The position numbers and the translations under genes were made by a program. From Isoetes taiwanensis (Eukaryota > Streptophyta > Lycopodiopsida > Isoetales > Isoetaceae), in the NCBI GenBank assembly GCA_021234155.1, contig JAJEKV010000071.1:4958483-5022482 (forward strand): a stretch of DNA of 64,000 nt, in the 5' to 3' direction. The notes beneath the pieces are model-generated. The model was not told where the DNA came from and searched no databases. It worked only from the letters and a program-made list of their open reading frames with translations. Positions 22,003-32,345 of the stretch are shown in pieces (position 1 is the stretch's first letter; each line of letters begins with the position of its first letter).

Positions 22003-22086
22003 ACCACAAAAGTGGTGGATGCAACGCCACATTTTGGGGGGACAGGGGGGACAGCCGAATTGGAACACCACAGCGTGCTTTTACCC
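22003..22086 (-). repeat. Element 1 right terminal inverted repeat
   Basis: It reads inward on the minus strand as GGGTAAAAGCACGCTGTGGTGT, then a G/C-rich insertion, the CAAAATGTGGCGTTG block and CCACTTTTGTGGT. It matches the left end at 8644-8713 except for the insertion (CTGTCCCCCCTGTCCCCC). Confidence 0.75.
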
Positions 22087-22087
22087 T

Positions 22088-22111
22088 AACAACTGCCTTT
22101 TTTCCTATAAT
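22088..22111. repeat. Right flanking direct repeat of element 1
   Basis: AACAACTGCCTTTTTTCC plus six bases, a near-copy of 8598-8622 in the same orientation, immediately outside the right terminal repeat. See the left copy for interpretation. Confidence 0.55.
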
Positions 22112-22329
22112 GTGACGACTAAGAGTTTCAATTAATTGTTGATGCATGTAGTTGTCCCTGAAATTTAGACAATGTAAATAACATCTCTTAGAACTTCTAA
22201 AATAGTGAATAGCAAGAAGTTCCTGAAATGTTTAGTGTTGCTATGTTAGACAATGTACATTAACAATCTAAATAATTCCTATTAGCCAATGTACATAACT
22301 CCTAAAGTGATGAATAAAATGTGCTTTCT

Positions 22330-22640
22330 CTGTGGCATTTTGATCGGGAGTGAGAGGCACAGACTTATACTTACATCCTCGTTCCAGCTTCTCAAATTGC
22401 AGAGTAGAAAGCCATTCTCCATCTTGACCATATTCTGCAATAATTGCACCCCATGACATGGCATCTCGAGTAAATGCCTCCAAAGTATCATGTGCCTCCT
22501 TCAGGCTATCACATTGGCATAGATGTGAATAAGGACAGCTTTCAACACATCATCTAATGCAATAGATGCTACATCGTGAATAAACGGCCCATCTTCTAGA
22601 CACTTTTCACATCTACATGCTGTCAAAATGATAAACAATG
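22330..22640 (-). pseudogene. PPR (pentatricopeptide repeat) protein fragment
   Basis: Minus-strand text reads ACRCEKCLEDGPFIHDVA, then after a frameshift SLKEAHDTLEAF and TRDAMSWGAIIAEYGQDG. This is the pattern of plant PLS-type PPR proteins (...AC....L..G..IH..., Y.KCGSL.EA..VF, RD.VSW.A.IA.Y.Q.G). PPR proteins bind organelle transcripts for editing, splicing or stability. Only about two repeats are seen, with a stop and a frameshift, so it is a fragment. Another PPR remnant lies on the same strand at 25253-25690 and may be part of the same original gene. Confidence 0.72.
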
Positions 22641-24170
22641 TTATTTTGGTTGGCTTTATTGCCTTCTGCTGTTGCATTTACAAAAAAAAAAAAAAAACCT
22701 TTAAACCTGTTCGAAGACAGATTTCAATCTACTTTAGACCTTTGCAAGAACTAAAATATGATTCAACATGCAGTCCTTGTATTTAAATAGGTGATTTTAA
22801 ACAACAAGGCCAAGATCTGGTTACTAAGAAATAATAGAAACAATATTTTATTGTAGAAAATTAGAACATGTAATACTCAGAAAATTCTGATCAGTAGGAA
22901 GTTTTTTCAAAAATATAAGATGGATAGCCATATTTATCCACATCTTGTCAGCTTAAATCTTCAAGACCAATTCACCAGAAAGAATTCACGCTCATTGCTA
23001 ATCTTCCATCTTTTGAATAAAACAATACAGGGAGTAAAAAGTCCTGTTACCTGCACCCAAAAAAGACAAATACAAGCATTAGAATGGTCGCAATGCCTAG
23101 GGTAGCAGGTGTCATGGGACTTTTTAGGTTTATAGCCCTTCACCCTGCTTGTTTCACAAACATATCATGGGGTACGGACATTAAAAAACAAACTGGACTG
23201 TTATCTAAAGCTATATGCAGTCAGTCCAAATAAAACTTCAAGTTAAAAATACTTAACAATGTTCATACTATAATCAAATATCAATTTTAATAGAGAACCT
23301 TAGCAGTTGTATGCTTTTCAGCAAATTATTATGGATGCATAACCTTTCAGCTTCAATCTTCATATTACATGCTGCTGGGATAACATATTCACCAAACATC
23401 AACATATGCTCAATTTCCATACTAAATCGGTCTAGCCTTTAGATCAGCAAATCTATTTAATACAGCAAGCCACATCTAGTTATATCCATGTGGCTAACTA
23501 TAATTTCATCTTATTGTGTTCATAAATCCAGCAGTGAGGTGATACCAATGTGCCTATACTTTTAATCTTAAATTTACACTTTACATACTATTGTAAATAT
23601 GCCTGGAATAAAGAATGGATGACAATATATCATTATTTCTGTTAAAAACCAGATTTATTTTTATCCGACCTTCAGATTATATGGATCAATCTTTCCTTAT
23701 GCTTTTCTAGCTCTACACAAGCTAAATGCTAGCATATTCTGTTTCTGCATGTCATCCTAGCCATATGCAGACATTATAAGAAAGCTTTTCTAAATCTTCC
23801 ATAAAATGGCAACCCAAACTGGAAAGATGTGCAATAAGAACATGCAGCAATGAGAAAGTTTATCATATATGTTCTTTCATTTAAGCAATTAAATAAATGT
23901 GAAGATGCAGACAAACATAGTTAGCAAAATCAGCCAATAAGACAAAATATGCCTCATGTGCAATGATTAAGGAGGCAACAATCCTGTTTAGAAGGGCCAT
24001 TTTACATTTCCTATAGATGATCAAGAGTTTGAGACATAAGTGGAGCATCATTAGGATTCAATAGAAAGAAGAAATGATCTGTTAATGAAGTCAAAGAAGT
24101 GCACAGCCATAAACAACTGAGTATTTAGATAATCTTTTGCTCTCAAGAAGAATGATTAATCTATTCAAAC
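22640..24170. other. Non-coding, AT-rich stretch between PPR and exon remnants
   Basis: No frame above background is found on either strand. A poly-A run lies at about 22680-22697. The texture is that of introns or decayed intergenic DNA; if the minus-strand exons on either side ever belonged to one gene, this would be intron. Confidence 0.35.
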
Positions 24171-24171
24171 C

Positions 24172-24482
24172 TGAGTGGTGTGCTCCATTCCACTGGATTT
24201 GCCATGAATTTCGTCAGCAGCTTGCTTCATGCTTGTAGATCCCAATGCTTTGGTCATTGATAGACCTTTGTCCATGTCTTTTTCAGCTGTGCTGGTTGTA
24301 GCATTCACCTTCTTACCCCCAGCAGGCAATTCATCTTCTTCATTTGCCAGCCCATCTAGTGTATTCAGATTGCTCACAATAGCATCAGAGCTAGACACTG
24401 GCCCAGAAACTTTTGCTATCTTATGATATTGAAACAGATTTTTCTTGCAGCTAGTATTGAGCCAGCCTCTTTCTGGTGGCAT
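24172..24482 (-). CDS. Unrecognised candidate exon (minus)
   Basis: An open minus-strand frame of about 100 codons contains YHKIAKVSGPVSSSDAIVSN, LDGLANEEDELPAGG and AADEIHGKSSGMEHTTQ. It ends at a good splice donor (ACTCAG|GTTTG). The composition is that of a disordered, acidic/serine-rich protein region. An acceptor may lie at about 24452 (GCTGCAAG). No family is recognised and no neighbouring exon could be joined, so this may be a captured or orphan exon. Confidence 0.4.
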
Positions 24483-24489
24483 AATTCAA

Positions 24490-25190
24490 GTCCCCTTTCT
24501 TTCTACCCATCTCTCTGCTCATGAATGGGACTATTAGCAATTTGATAAACCCAAACGCAGACTGAATTAAGCCGTCTACAAGACTCAGATCTGTATCTTA
24601 AATAAACTTTCGGATTTACCGACAGTCCTTATGCTGGAAGCGTTTTAGATGAAAGCACATTTCTGGCATTTACAACAAGAAGTCAGGGTATACCTTATCT
24701 TTGCATGCTCTTTTAGGACTGGAAGTGCCGTGGCCAGAGCTTTTCTCTGGCCGGATTTCCCTAGTTAGCTGGCCGGATACCTGTATTCTTTGCTGCCCTA
24801 AATTTCCATGTAAGCCATTTAGGTTAACTTTTATCAAACGAACATTTAACCCAATGTGTCAATAAATTCGTATGCCATATCTCTCTAAGGTGTTTACCTT
24901 TGTATTCCATCATAGTAACAATATTTATTTATCCCAATAGGGAATTTAAAAAAAAAAACATGTATTCCCATGTTTCACCTTTAAGCTATGTCAAGTTTCC
25001 AATAATATTTTAAGGCCATCATTTTTAAGTCTGTACTCATTAGATACACATAAAAAAAAAAAAAAAAAAAAATCTAAAGCAAGACAGCTTAACCCTGGCC
25101 AAGCATGTCCACTAATGATTGCATTCTAGATCATAATGTTAAGAGTTGTAAATTTGTAGAAGAGTTGTCAATTTGTAGAAGACTGCATCA
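24490..25190. other. Non-coding stretch with poly-A tracts
   Basis: No coding signal is visible. It includes an A-run of about 20 bases at 25052-25071 and an AGAGTTGT(A/C)AATTTGTAGAAG tandem duplication near 25141-25182. The poly-A could mark the end of a retrotransposed sequence, but no body was identified. Confidence 0.35.
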
Positions 25191-25252
25191 TGCTTTTTCG
25201 CCACACTAACATAATATCTATGAGGCTCTATGCAATAGCACGTGATATGGCA

Positions 25253-25690
25253 CTATCTTCGATAATTTGTGCATGGATTAATCATCCTCCCTCTATCAGT
25301 CCTACGCCAGCACAAGCCCTTAAGGCATTTGATAATACAATTGAATCTGGATTTATGACATCTTCTGCCATCTTTCTGAAATATTCCAATGTGAGAAGCC
25401 CAGCTCCATTGTGCAATTCCTACAATCAACACGCCCCATGCAACTACATTCCTGTTCGACAACTTCTCAAAGATTTTGCATGCCTCATTCAGGCACCCAA
25501 ATTTGGTATACGTGTCTATGAGGTTACTTCTAAGACACATTTAGTTGCATCTCATCTTGTACAATTTCGTCCATGGATGAGCCTTGCTTGCATAATAGGT
25601 GATCCTTTGCACATGCTCTCATAAGTGTCGCATATAGATGTTTGTCACTTTTGATTCCTTCAGAGTCCCATGCTGTGGCACAATTCAATA
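25253..25690 (-). pseudogene. PPR protein fragment
   Basis: The frame ending near 25253 reads CLRSNLIDTYTKFGCLNEA, then CKIFEKLSNRNVVAWGVLI, a clear PLS-class PPR pair (..LID.Y.K.G.L..A..IF..L..RNVV.W..LI). Upstream on the same strand, in another frame, SDKHLYATLMRACAKD matches the preceding PPR segment. Downstream, GRRCHKSRFNCIIKCLKG matches the ...PD..TF..ILKA segment after a shift. Three or more frameshifts make this a pseudogene. Neighbouring PPR text at 22330-22640 is on the same strand. Confidence 0.75.
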
Positions 25691-25699
25691 GCCAGCCTA

Positions 25700-26940
25700 G
25701 ACTCCTCTAGCATAGCATTCGCTTGAAAAATTTGCACTCCACCACATACTTTTGTATAACTTGATGAATGTTTCATTTGCCTCCACCAGACATTCACAAA
25801 AGGAATAGAAGAGAATAAGACTTCCAGCTAAATGGGAACCCTGAGCAGCATAATTGTTTCTTCTGTATTTCAATCATACTGGAGAATATAGACCTTAGTT
25901 AGGGGTGTTACCTTCTTATACTTGGTACTGGGGTCTGTCAAGTAGATGATGCCACAAATTTCAACATCATTTTCCGAAAATGCCCTCTTCCTTCTTTGTA
26001 AGATTTTTTGCCTGACCACCATTTGGGCTCAAAGGAAGCCCCACGTATGTATCTAACATATACAGATCTGATGTCTGCACGCATGCTCAAGCTTGAAATT
26101 GGGTAGAGATGGCATTTTAACTTTGCATTCCTCCCTCCCTATTAAATAAAATTCTGAAGCAAATCAAGATTACAAAGCTAAAAGATATGATTATGATACT
26201 GTTTATTCAAAGCAATGATGCCAATTTGCATGAATTTGTGCTATCAGACCATAGCCGAACTGTCACCATCTGTATTTGATGTCGAAGATGCTTGCCATGA
26301 AAACATTTCTGACACTTTCCTCTACCCTAAATTCGTATGATGATACATCTCTTACCAAATGTGCTCTTGTGTAAAGCCTGTTCTTACCATGATCCGCCTA
26401 TCGTTTTCTAATACCTTAAAGGCTTCCCTAATTGCCATTGCCAGATCCACATTTAAAAGAAGCCGATACATGCATGTGATCTGTGCTTACTATCCCTGTG
26501 GAATCATCATCTCATTCCGATCCATATGGATGAAGTTCCTTCTTAGCAAACTCCTCGAGAATGAAAAATCTATATGAATTTTTTTTTTTTTTAAGTTTTT
26601 TGAAAAGAATTGCAAGCTTTGAACTGCCGAGAATGTCAGCTTAGAATACCACAAGAACCCAACATAAATGGTTGATAGAAGACATATATTATACGAATGT
26701 GGTTCATCAAAAAGCACTGTGGGTGTATATCCTCCCAACAAACACTTCTCTGAAGAAGTGCCAAGGTTAGCTTTTTTGTATCTAAAATTTTTGCAACACC
26801 AAGTACCCAAGATCTACAAAGATGGCACACTGTTTGAATGCAGGTCTAAACTTGTGTTCTCATCATATAACTTAAGAGGCAAGAATCCATAAATTCATAA
26901 ATTCCAAGAGCAGACGCTTCTTCTAACAGTGTTTGTTGCC
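25700..26940. other. No recognisable gene
   Basis: Short frames only. A minus-strand stretch around 26370-26480 (AIREAFKVLENDRRIM) is weakly protein-like and could be a further PPR or other remnant, but a family cannot be stated. A T-run lies at 26579-26592. Confidence 0.3.
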
Positions 26941-26946
26941 AAAGAA

Positions 26947-27329
26947 CATTTTTACGTGCAGATGAGGATGACTAAATTCAAATGTAAATAGCATGTTCTT
27001 CAAGTCTGTTAGAATTAAGGCCAATTTCATATTGGCTTAGAGATTGATTTCATGCATGTGAGGACCCAATGAACTAGAGCTGTAATGCCTTTATAGGTTA
27101 GCAAATAAAAATCATGTATGCAAGCGATATAGATGGTGGTTGTGGAAAGGAAATCGACATGGCTGAGGCATCATTTTTCTACGTAGCAACCACCTCCCAT
27201 GGAGTTCCTCTGGCATTGTTAGCTCCCTCTGCAGATTGTTTGAAGCTTCTACGCGATTGTATGCTCTACTATTAGTGATGAGGAGGTGGCATTTTGGGGA
27301 ATTGTGATTGGATGCATAGAAGCAATGGC
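26947..27329. repeat. Direct repeat, copy 1 of 2
   Basis: The block from CATTTTTACGTGCAGATGAG to GGATGCATAGAAGCAATGG is repeated at 28112-28530 with high identity. Copy 2 has two small extra segments (CTCT near 28203 and a stretch in the GTTAGCTCCCT region). The copies start about 1165 bp apart. No coding potential is obvious. It may be a dispersed repeat or a segmental duplication. Confidence 0.85.
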
Positions 27330-28111
27330 ACTAACAATCTCTGTATGTCTGGCATGTTGAAGCCTCCAAAGAACTAGCAAGAATATCAGAGCCCATATCC
27401 AACGTAGCCATGCCTAGTCTATTTCGAATTTGTTATGCAATGTACTGGCATCTTTGTGTATTGCAGCACATTTTCATCCAGTTAGGGTTTGAATCTATGT
27501 TGCCTTTCATTTACAATTAACGGTGAATAGATTTCTCTGTATGCAGATGCACTTACAGGATGAGGAAGACCTATATGTGTATAAACATAACTTTGTAGTT
27601 ACCCTTTTTGGCGTGGCAAATTTCCGTGCTTTTCAACGACAAGCTATATAGTGGAAATATCCTCCAAGTTTATGCTCCTTTGATATACTGCTCTTTTAGA
27701 ACTTATTAGGGAAAAGTAGCAAATTAGTCCTTGGAGTAGCAATCACTGTTATTGATGATTGCAGTAATAATGTTGTGCTAAATTTTGCCGGTGGATTTAT
27801 TCTAAACTAACTTATGATCTTCTCTCAGTTGCAAAAGATACTTAGATACTTCCCGAGGTAAATGGATAGGATTATTCTCTCCATAAAATCACCGTTGCCA
27901 TTACAAAAGTCCATGTTAACAAGGTATATTTCAATGTGTCAGCTTTGATACGACCATGTTTATAGTTCTTCTTTGCTCATGAGCTGGAATATGATTAGTT
28001 AAAACGTCTAATGTGATGATTTTGAGACCAGATGGCATGATTGCACTCTAGCTTGCTTCGAAAGAATTTCTCATAGAGACAAGTCTGTGGTTTTTACATT
28101 CATGGCTGCTA

Positions 28112-28530
28112 CATTTTTACTGGCAGGTCAGGATGACTAAATTCAAATGTGAATAGCATGTTTTTCAAGTCGGTTAGAATTAAGACCAATTTCATATTGG
28201 CTCTCTTAGAGATTGATTTCATGCATGTGAGGACCCAATGAACTCGAGTTGTAATGCCTTTAATGGTTAGCAAACAGAAATCATGGATGCAAGCGATACA
28301 GATGGTGGTTGTGGAAAGGAAATCGACGTGGGCATGGCTGAGGCATCATTTTGCTACGTAGCAACCACCTCCCATGGAGTTCCTCTGGCATTGTTAGCTT
28401 CCTCTGTTAGCTCCCTTTGCAAGCTCCCTCTGCAGATTGTTTGAAGCTTCAACGCGATTGTATGCTCTATTATTAGTTGTGAGGTGGCGGCATTTTGGGC
28501 AATTGTGATTGGATGCATAGAAGCAATGGC
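28112..28530. repeat. Direct repeat, copy 2 of 2
   Basis: It matches 26947-27329 throughout, with an internal triplication of AGCTCCCT-type words (GTTAGCTTCCTCTGTTAGCTCCCT) that makes it about 36 bp longer. Confidence 0.85.
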
Positions 28531-29392
28531 TTTATTGCAATGAGGTGTCTTTGAATATTTTTTCAACATACCAAAAATAACATTCTATGTCAATGTGTAC
28601 ATTGGCTTGCATGTATTCCATTCTATTTTCTTTCTTTTTTTCATTGAAGGTCGTAATCCGATGCTATGTCTCGATTATCAACATTTTCCAACATTTTAAT
28701 AAAGAAGGGAGAGGTGTATTTTATTAGCCTCACAATAGAAACCTTCACGCGTTGTCAGTTTCGACCTATTGACAATTTCATCTTTACTTATAGGGATCAT
28801 AACTACAACAATACGAATCAATTTGATGCAAGATTTTAAATATTTTCCAATGCAATTGCCCTTCCAACATACAATAGGATATGCCTTGAAGCCTGCATCA
28901 AGCAAAATATCGCACATGCCAATGGATATCATTTTCCTCCCAAATTAAGTAGAACTTGATTGCGAGCAAAACGTTATATATGTGAGGCCTACTTCAGTGG
29001 TTGCACAATTTTCTTGCATTTTGATTGCATGTTACTTGGCGAATCTTATGTCAACATTGCCAAGCACGGTCAAAGTAAACAACAAGGATATAGATGGCAT
29101 GCCAATGATTGGTTTTGAAAATGGAGAAAACCTCTGATGACCACTAAAATGTTCTACAAGTGGTAAAATGCTCTTTCTAAAGCTAATGCTTACCTATGGA
29201 TTAACTTTGACAATAACCAAGACATTGATGCTTGATGGTATCTTTCTTTCAACTTGAAGTCTTAATTTGGGCCGGTTCTAGAACTACAATGTGAACCAAA
29301 CCAACACAATCATAAAGCCATGCAAATCCCATTTCCCTACTTAAACACGTCACAACTTCTATTTTTCCGCTTCCTAACAAATAGTTGCAAAA

Positions 29393-29421
29393 GCCCCGGC
29401 AGCGCCGGGCAATGTTACTAG
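29393..29421 (+). mobile_element. Helitron 3' terminus (plus strand)
   Basis: A perfect hairpin CCCGGC-AGC-GCCGGG (29395-29409) is followed by CAATGTTA and CTAG (29418-29421), then T. This fits the canonical Helitron 3' end: a GC-rich subterminal hairpin 10-12 bases before CTRR, inserted next to T. The element extends to lower coordinates. Its 5' TC end was not located, so its content, possibly including the direct repeat copies or PPR remnants, is unknown. It is probably non-autonomous, since no RepHel helicase is visible. Confidence 0.7.
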
Positions 29422-29702
29422 TCTAGCATAAATTGCTTTTCCTACAACACTTTCTCAAGGCCCCGAAGGGGCCGCATTGTCGTCGTCATCGTTATCCTTG
29501 ATAACACAAACCATTACCTCTACACATATATTAAATCCCCCCTAAAACCCCCTTTTGTTTGGATACATATTTATACGAGGAGTGACATAAACAGCGAGAG
29601 CCTCTTCTTTTTTCGTCCTTGTAATTGTACAATACATATATATTCAATTGATATCATTATGTATGTTTGCCTAAAATCTTATGATCTCTCTCAGTTTAGT
29701 GT

Positions 29703-29748
29703 CTAGTCCATTGAGTTGGCAACTAAGAGATCTTGTGTTCAAGTTCTT
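29703..29748 (+). repeat. tRNA-related SINE-like promoter (A and B boxes)
   Basis: TAGTCCATTGAGTTGGCAA (29704-29722) resembles an RNA polymerase III A box, and TGTTCAAGTTC (29736-29746) resembles a B box. Spacing and order suit a tRNA-derived SINE head. The body and 3' tail are not defined. Confidence 0.4.
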
Positions 29749-29801
29749 GGTGGTTTGTCATATGTCCTCATAGATGCTACCAATGTGGCGTGACTACCAA
29801 T

Positions 29802-29890
29802 GTGGCGTGACGTAAAAATGCTATCTATCTTCTTTTTTAAAATGGTGTGGCGTGACGTAAAAATGCTATCTATCTTCTTTTTTAAAATGG
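29802..29890. repeat. Two-copy tandem repeat, 45 bp
   Basis: GTGGCGTGACGTAAAAATGC and the next 25 bases are repeated exactly from 29847. A partial third unit (CCAATGTGGCGTGAC) precedes. Confidence 0.9.
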
Positions 29891-29913
29891 GAGGGCGTTG
29901 GTTTTTGTGCCAA

Positions 29914-29947
29914 GGAACGCCGCATCTTACGCTGCATGCGGCGTTCC
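29914..29947. repeat. Perfect GC-rich palindrome
   Basis: GGAACGCCGCAT and its exact reverse complement ATGCGGCGTTCC are separated by ten bases. It stands out in AT-rich surroundings and may be the tip of a small foldback element. Confidence 0.75.
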
Positions 29948-30149
29948 CTTTGCCATAAAATACATTCCTTTGGTCGTTTTTGTTTTCTTCAGCCACAATA
30001 CCGGGTTCTTTTTTTCTTATTTTTGAAATGGAAGCTTGAGCGAGCGCAAATCACGACTCGAGCAATCGTTTGGTAAACAAAGCTCGACCTTTTGATGCAA
30101 TGCTGTGATATGCATGGAGCGGAGAGGGAGCTCAGATGATTTTTTGGAG

Positions 30150-31960
30150 GTTCAAGATTCTTCTCTTTTATTAGGTTTGCTTATTTCATTGGTCACTTGT
30201 CATTTTTCCTTCTCAATCTGGCATTTGGCATTTGCGCTTGCTTCGAAGAGTTTATCATTATGTTTTGATTTTGTATAAGTGCAAGAACACCTTTACTTGG
30301 AATCTTGGTGCAAACATGGCATTTTGGCAATCCCATTTGCATATCGGCCAAGATCGTTGCATAAGCTCTACGTTCTGCTGGAGGCATCGTGCAAGGTAAC
30401 CCATTTTTCTGTTTTTTTCCCTCTTATTTGATTTTCCTTTTTTACAGACTGAATAATTTGAGTTCAGCTGTGATACACTTGTGGCTGAGCATTCCTGCAA
30501 GAGGACTAAATTGCAAGGAGTGCTTCTCCATTGCGAAAGTAGAAATTTTTAGCTGGAGGCAAGGCATTGGCAAGGTAACATGTCCCTTTCTCTATTTTTC
30601 TGTCTGGATTTCTCATGCTTGAATAAGCCCATTCTATGCAATGAAAAGACAAAGATTTTTTAGACTTGAGCAGTCTGGTCCGTGTCGTAGTAATCTAACA
30701 TTTGCCATTTCTTCAGCTAAATCTTCCTTTATCAACTGGAGCAATTGAATCTCAGTATACTACAGTATCGATTTACAGTTCCAAAAGCAGGTTAGATGTA
30801 GCCACATCACTATGCCTTCTATTTTATCCAATATCTAATTTGAAAACTTTTTTTGTCTGTTGTTGCTATTTTCCATCACCTGATTGCTAACTATTTCTGC
30901 TTTAATAATCCACTATTTTTTACCCTTCACTTATTTTGGCTTCAACCTGCTTTTTATCTGTGTTTCCATTTTTTAATGATATTCTGTAATTCTGGATTAA
31001 TAGGATTATTTAGATCCAGGGCAAAAAAGAAAAGCAATTTAATTTTGCTGCAAAATGTAACAAATGCAGTTAGAACTTGGAAGCACTACTGTTGGGATAG
31101 TCCTAAAGCTGGATGAAATCCTGTTGTATAAGGAAATCCACCTCCATATGTTGATCTTGGATTTGTGGAGATTGCACACTATGAATATTTCATACTGTAG
31201 ACTGCTCTGACGACTGTTTTTTTTTATAAGGAAGCACCATCAAACGTTATAACTTTGCTTTTAAGCTGAGAATTACCTTGCTGGACAAGATTTTTTGTAT
31301 TATAGATTTATTTTTCTTATTTGCGTTTTTTCTACCTGCAATAGTCCAATTGCTTGAGCCATACAGGATGCTACAACAAACAAATAGAATGGGAGGTTCT
31401 ACCGTAATAATCATGGCAATTGTGGAGGGCAAACAAGCTCCGTTGTATGTAAAATTATTTCTATGGTTGTTCTGCTATTACCTCTATAGAATGTTGTTTC
31501 TTCATGGTTTGTTTGTTCTCCTTTCACATTTCTCAATAGGTAGATTCAAAATGCGAATGCAAACTGCGTCCATGAGCGGCTTGCATGTTATGACAAGTTT
31601 GTTCCTTTTGGAGGCAAATTTTCACAATGGAGTACATTTTAGCTTACTACAACTCTTCTATTGGGGATGGCATCGTGACAAATGCTTTGCACATTTGTAG
31701 ACTATTGCAATGGGTTAGAGGGCAGCGTTCCCAATGGGTTAGAGGGCAGCTTGGGATGTAAGAGCTGGCAATGGGTTAGAGGGTTGGGATGGGTTAGAGG
31801 GCAGCTTGGGATAAGAGCTGGCATTATCCCAAGCATTGTATTACGTGCATTGTTGCATGCTCTCTCCCTCTTCCCCTCTCTCTCTGTTTTTTCATCTTAT
31901 GCTCTTCCATTTTGTACTTGGATTTGTGAAAATCTTCAGTTTTTAAAGCACTTATAGAGG
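30150..31960 (+). other. Exon-like fragments of an unrecognised gene (+)
   Basis: Several short stretches are bounded by plausible splice sites. About 30450-30575 ends in GGCAAG|GTAACA; 30716-30791 (LNLPLSTGAIESQYTTVS) lies between a TTCTTCAG acceptor and a GCAG|GTTAG donor; about 31015-31115 reads RSRAKKKSNLILLQNVTN. The intervening DNA is T-rich like plant introns. I cannot tie any of these to a family, and no complete frame emerges. It may be a decayed or captured gene. A minisatellite follows at 31705-31815. Confidence 0.3.
31705..31815. repeat. ATGGGTTAGAGGGCAGC minisatellite
   Basis: Four tandem, partly truncated occurrences of ATGGGTTAGAGGG occur within about 110 bases, two of them continuing GCAGCTTGGGAT and two followed by AAGAGCTGGCA. 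A local slippage-type array. Confidence 0.8.
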
Positions 31961-31967
31961 GCTCTTT

Positions 31968-31975
31968 GTTTAACT
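31968..31975. repeat. Target-site duplication of element 2, left
   Basis: GTTTAACT, matching GTTTAACA at 42829-42836 in seven of eight positions. This is the length expected for hAT insertion. Confidence 0.55.
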
Positions 31976-32345
31976 TTCTGAGGATAGGTTTCAGACGTAT
32001 GAAACTATTTTTTGGGGCGTATAAAGTGCAAAAATCGTATTTTTGGGAAAAATCATTATTTTTGTATTTAATACTTCTTGGCCGAAAAAAAAAGTTTTAC
32101 CTTCCGTTTTAAACTACCTTGAACTTTCTTCAGCGTAGCGAAGTCTAAGTTTTTAAACTACGCGAAACCCTCACGGCTTTAAGCGTAGTTTAAGCTTTAA
32201 TGTTAAACCAGCGAACTCTTTTCAAGCGTGGCGGTATAAAGGTTAAACACGCGAAACTTTTTTGTTCGGCGTAAAGCGTTTTTGCGTTTAAACTAGCGGC
32301 TGGCGGTTATCGTGAGAAACAAGTTTTTAAACGCCTGAAGTTTTC
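31976..32345 (+). repeat. Element 2 left terminal and subterminal inverted repeat
   Basis: It starts (TTC)TGAGGATAGGTTTC. It continues through a region rich in TTTAAAC, GCGAAAC and GGCGTAAAGCG words, which recur in inverted and direct form at 42430-42828. The CpG-rich, repeated short motifs resemble the subterminal transposase-binding arrays of hAT elements. Identity with the right end is patchy rather than continuous. Confidence 0.65.

Larger units (their letters stand above)
8644..22086. mobile_element. Element 1: large composite DNA transposon with terminal inverted repeats
   Basis: GGGTAAAAGCACGCTGTGG at 8644 is matched exactly, inverted, at the other end (22068-22086). The similarity continues inward through a CGCCACATTTTGG block on both sides, giving terminal repeats of about 70-85 bp and a total length of about 13.4 kb. 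The left half carries plus-strand coding pieces, including a Ulp1-type protease. The right half carries a minus-strand transposase-like protein, and the two sets converge near 17.1-17.4 kb. Long CCACCACAC-type satellites lie in each half, inverted relative to each other. Frameshifts in both gene sets indicate a decayed copy. Ulp1-like proteases are known passengers of plant Mutator-like and CACTA elements. The transposase core seen here does not look like either, so the superfamily is left open. Confidence 0.7.

Noticed and set aside
26947-28530. LTR retrotransposon bounded by the 0.4-kb direct repeats
   Set aside because: No primer-binding site, polypurine tract or gag/pol text between the copies, and the interval is only about 0.8 kb.
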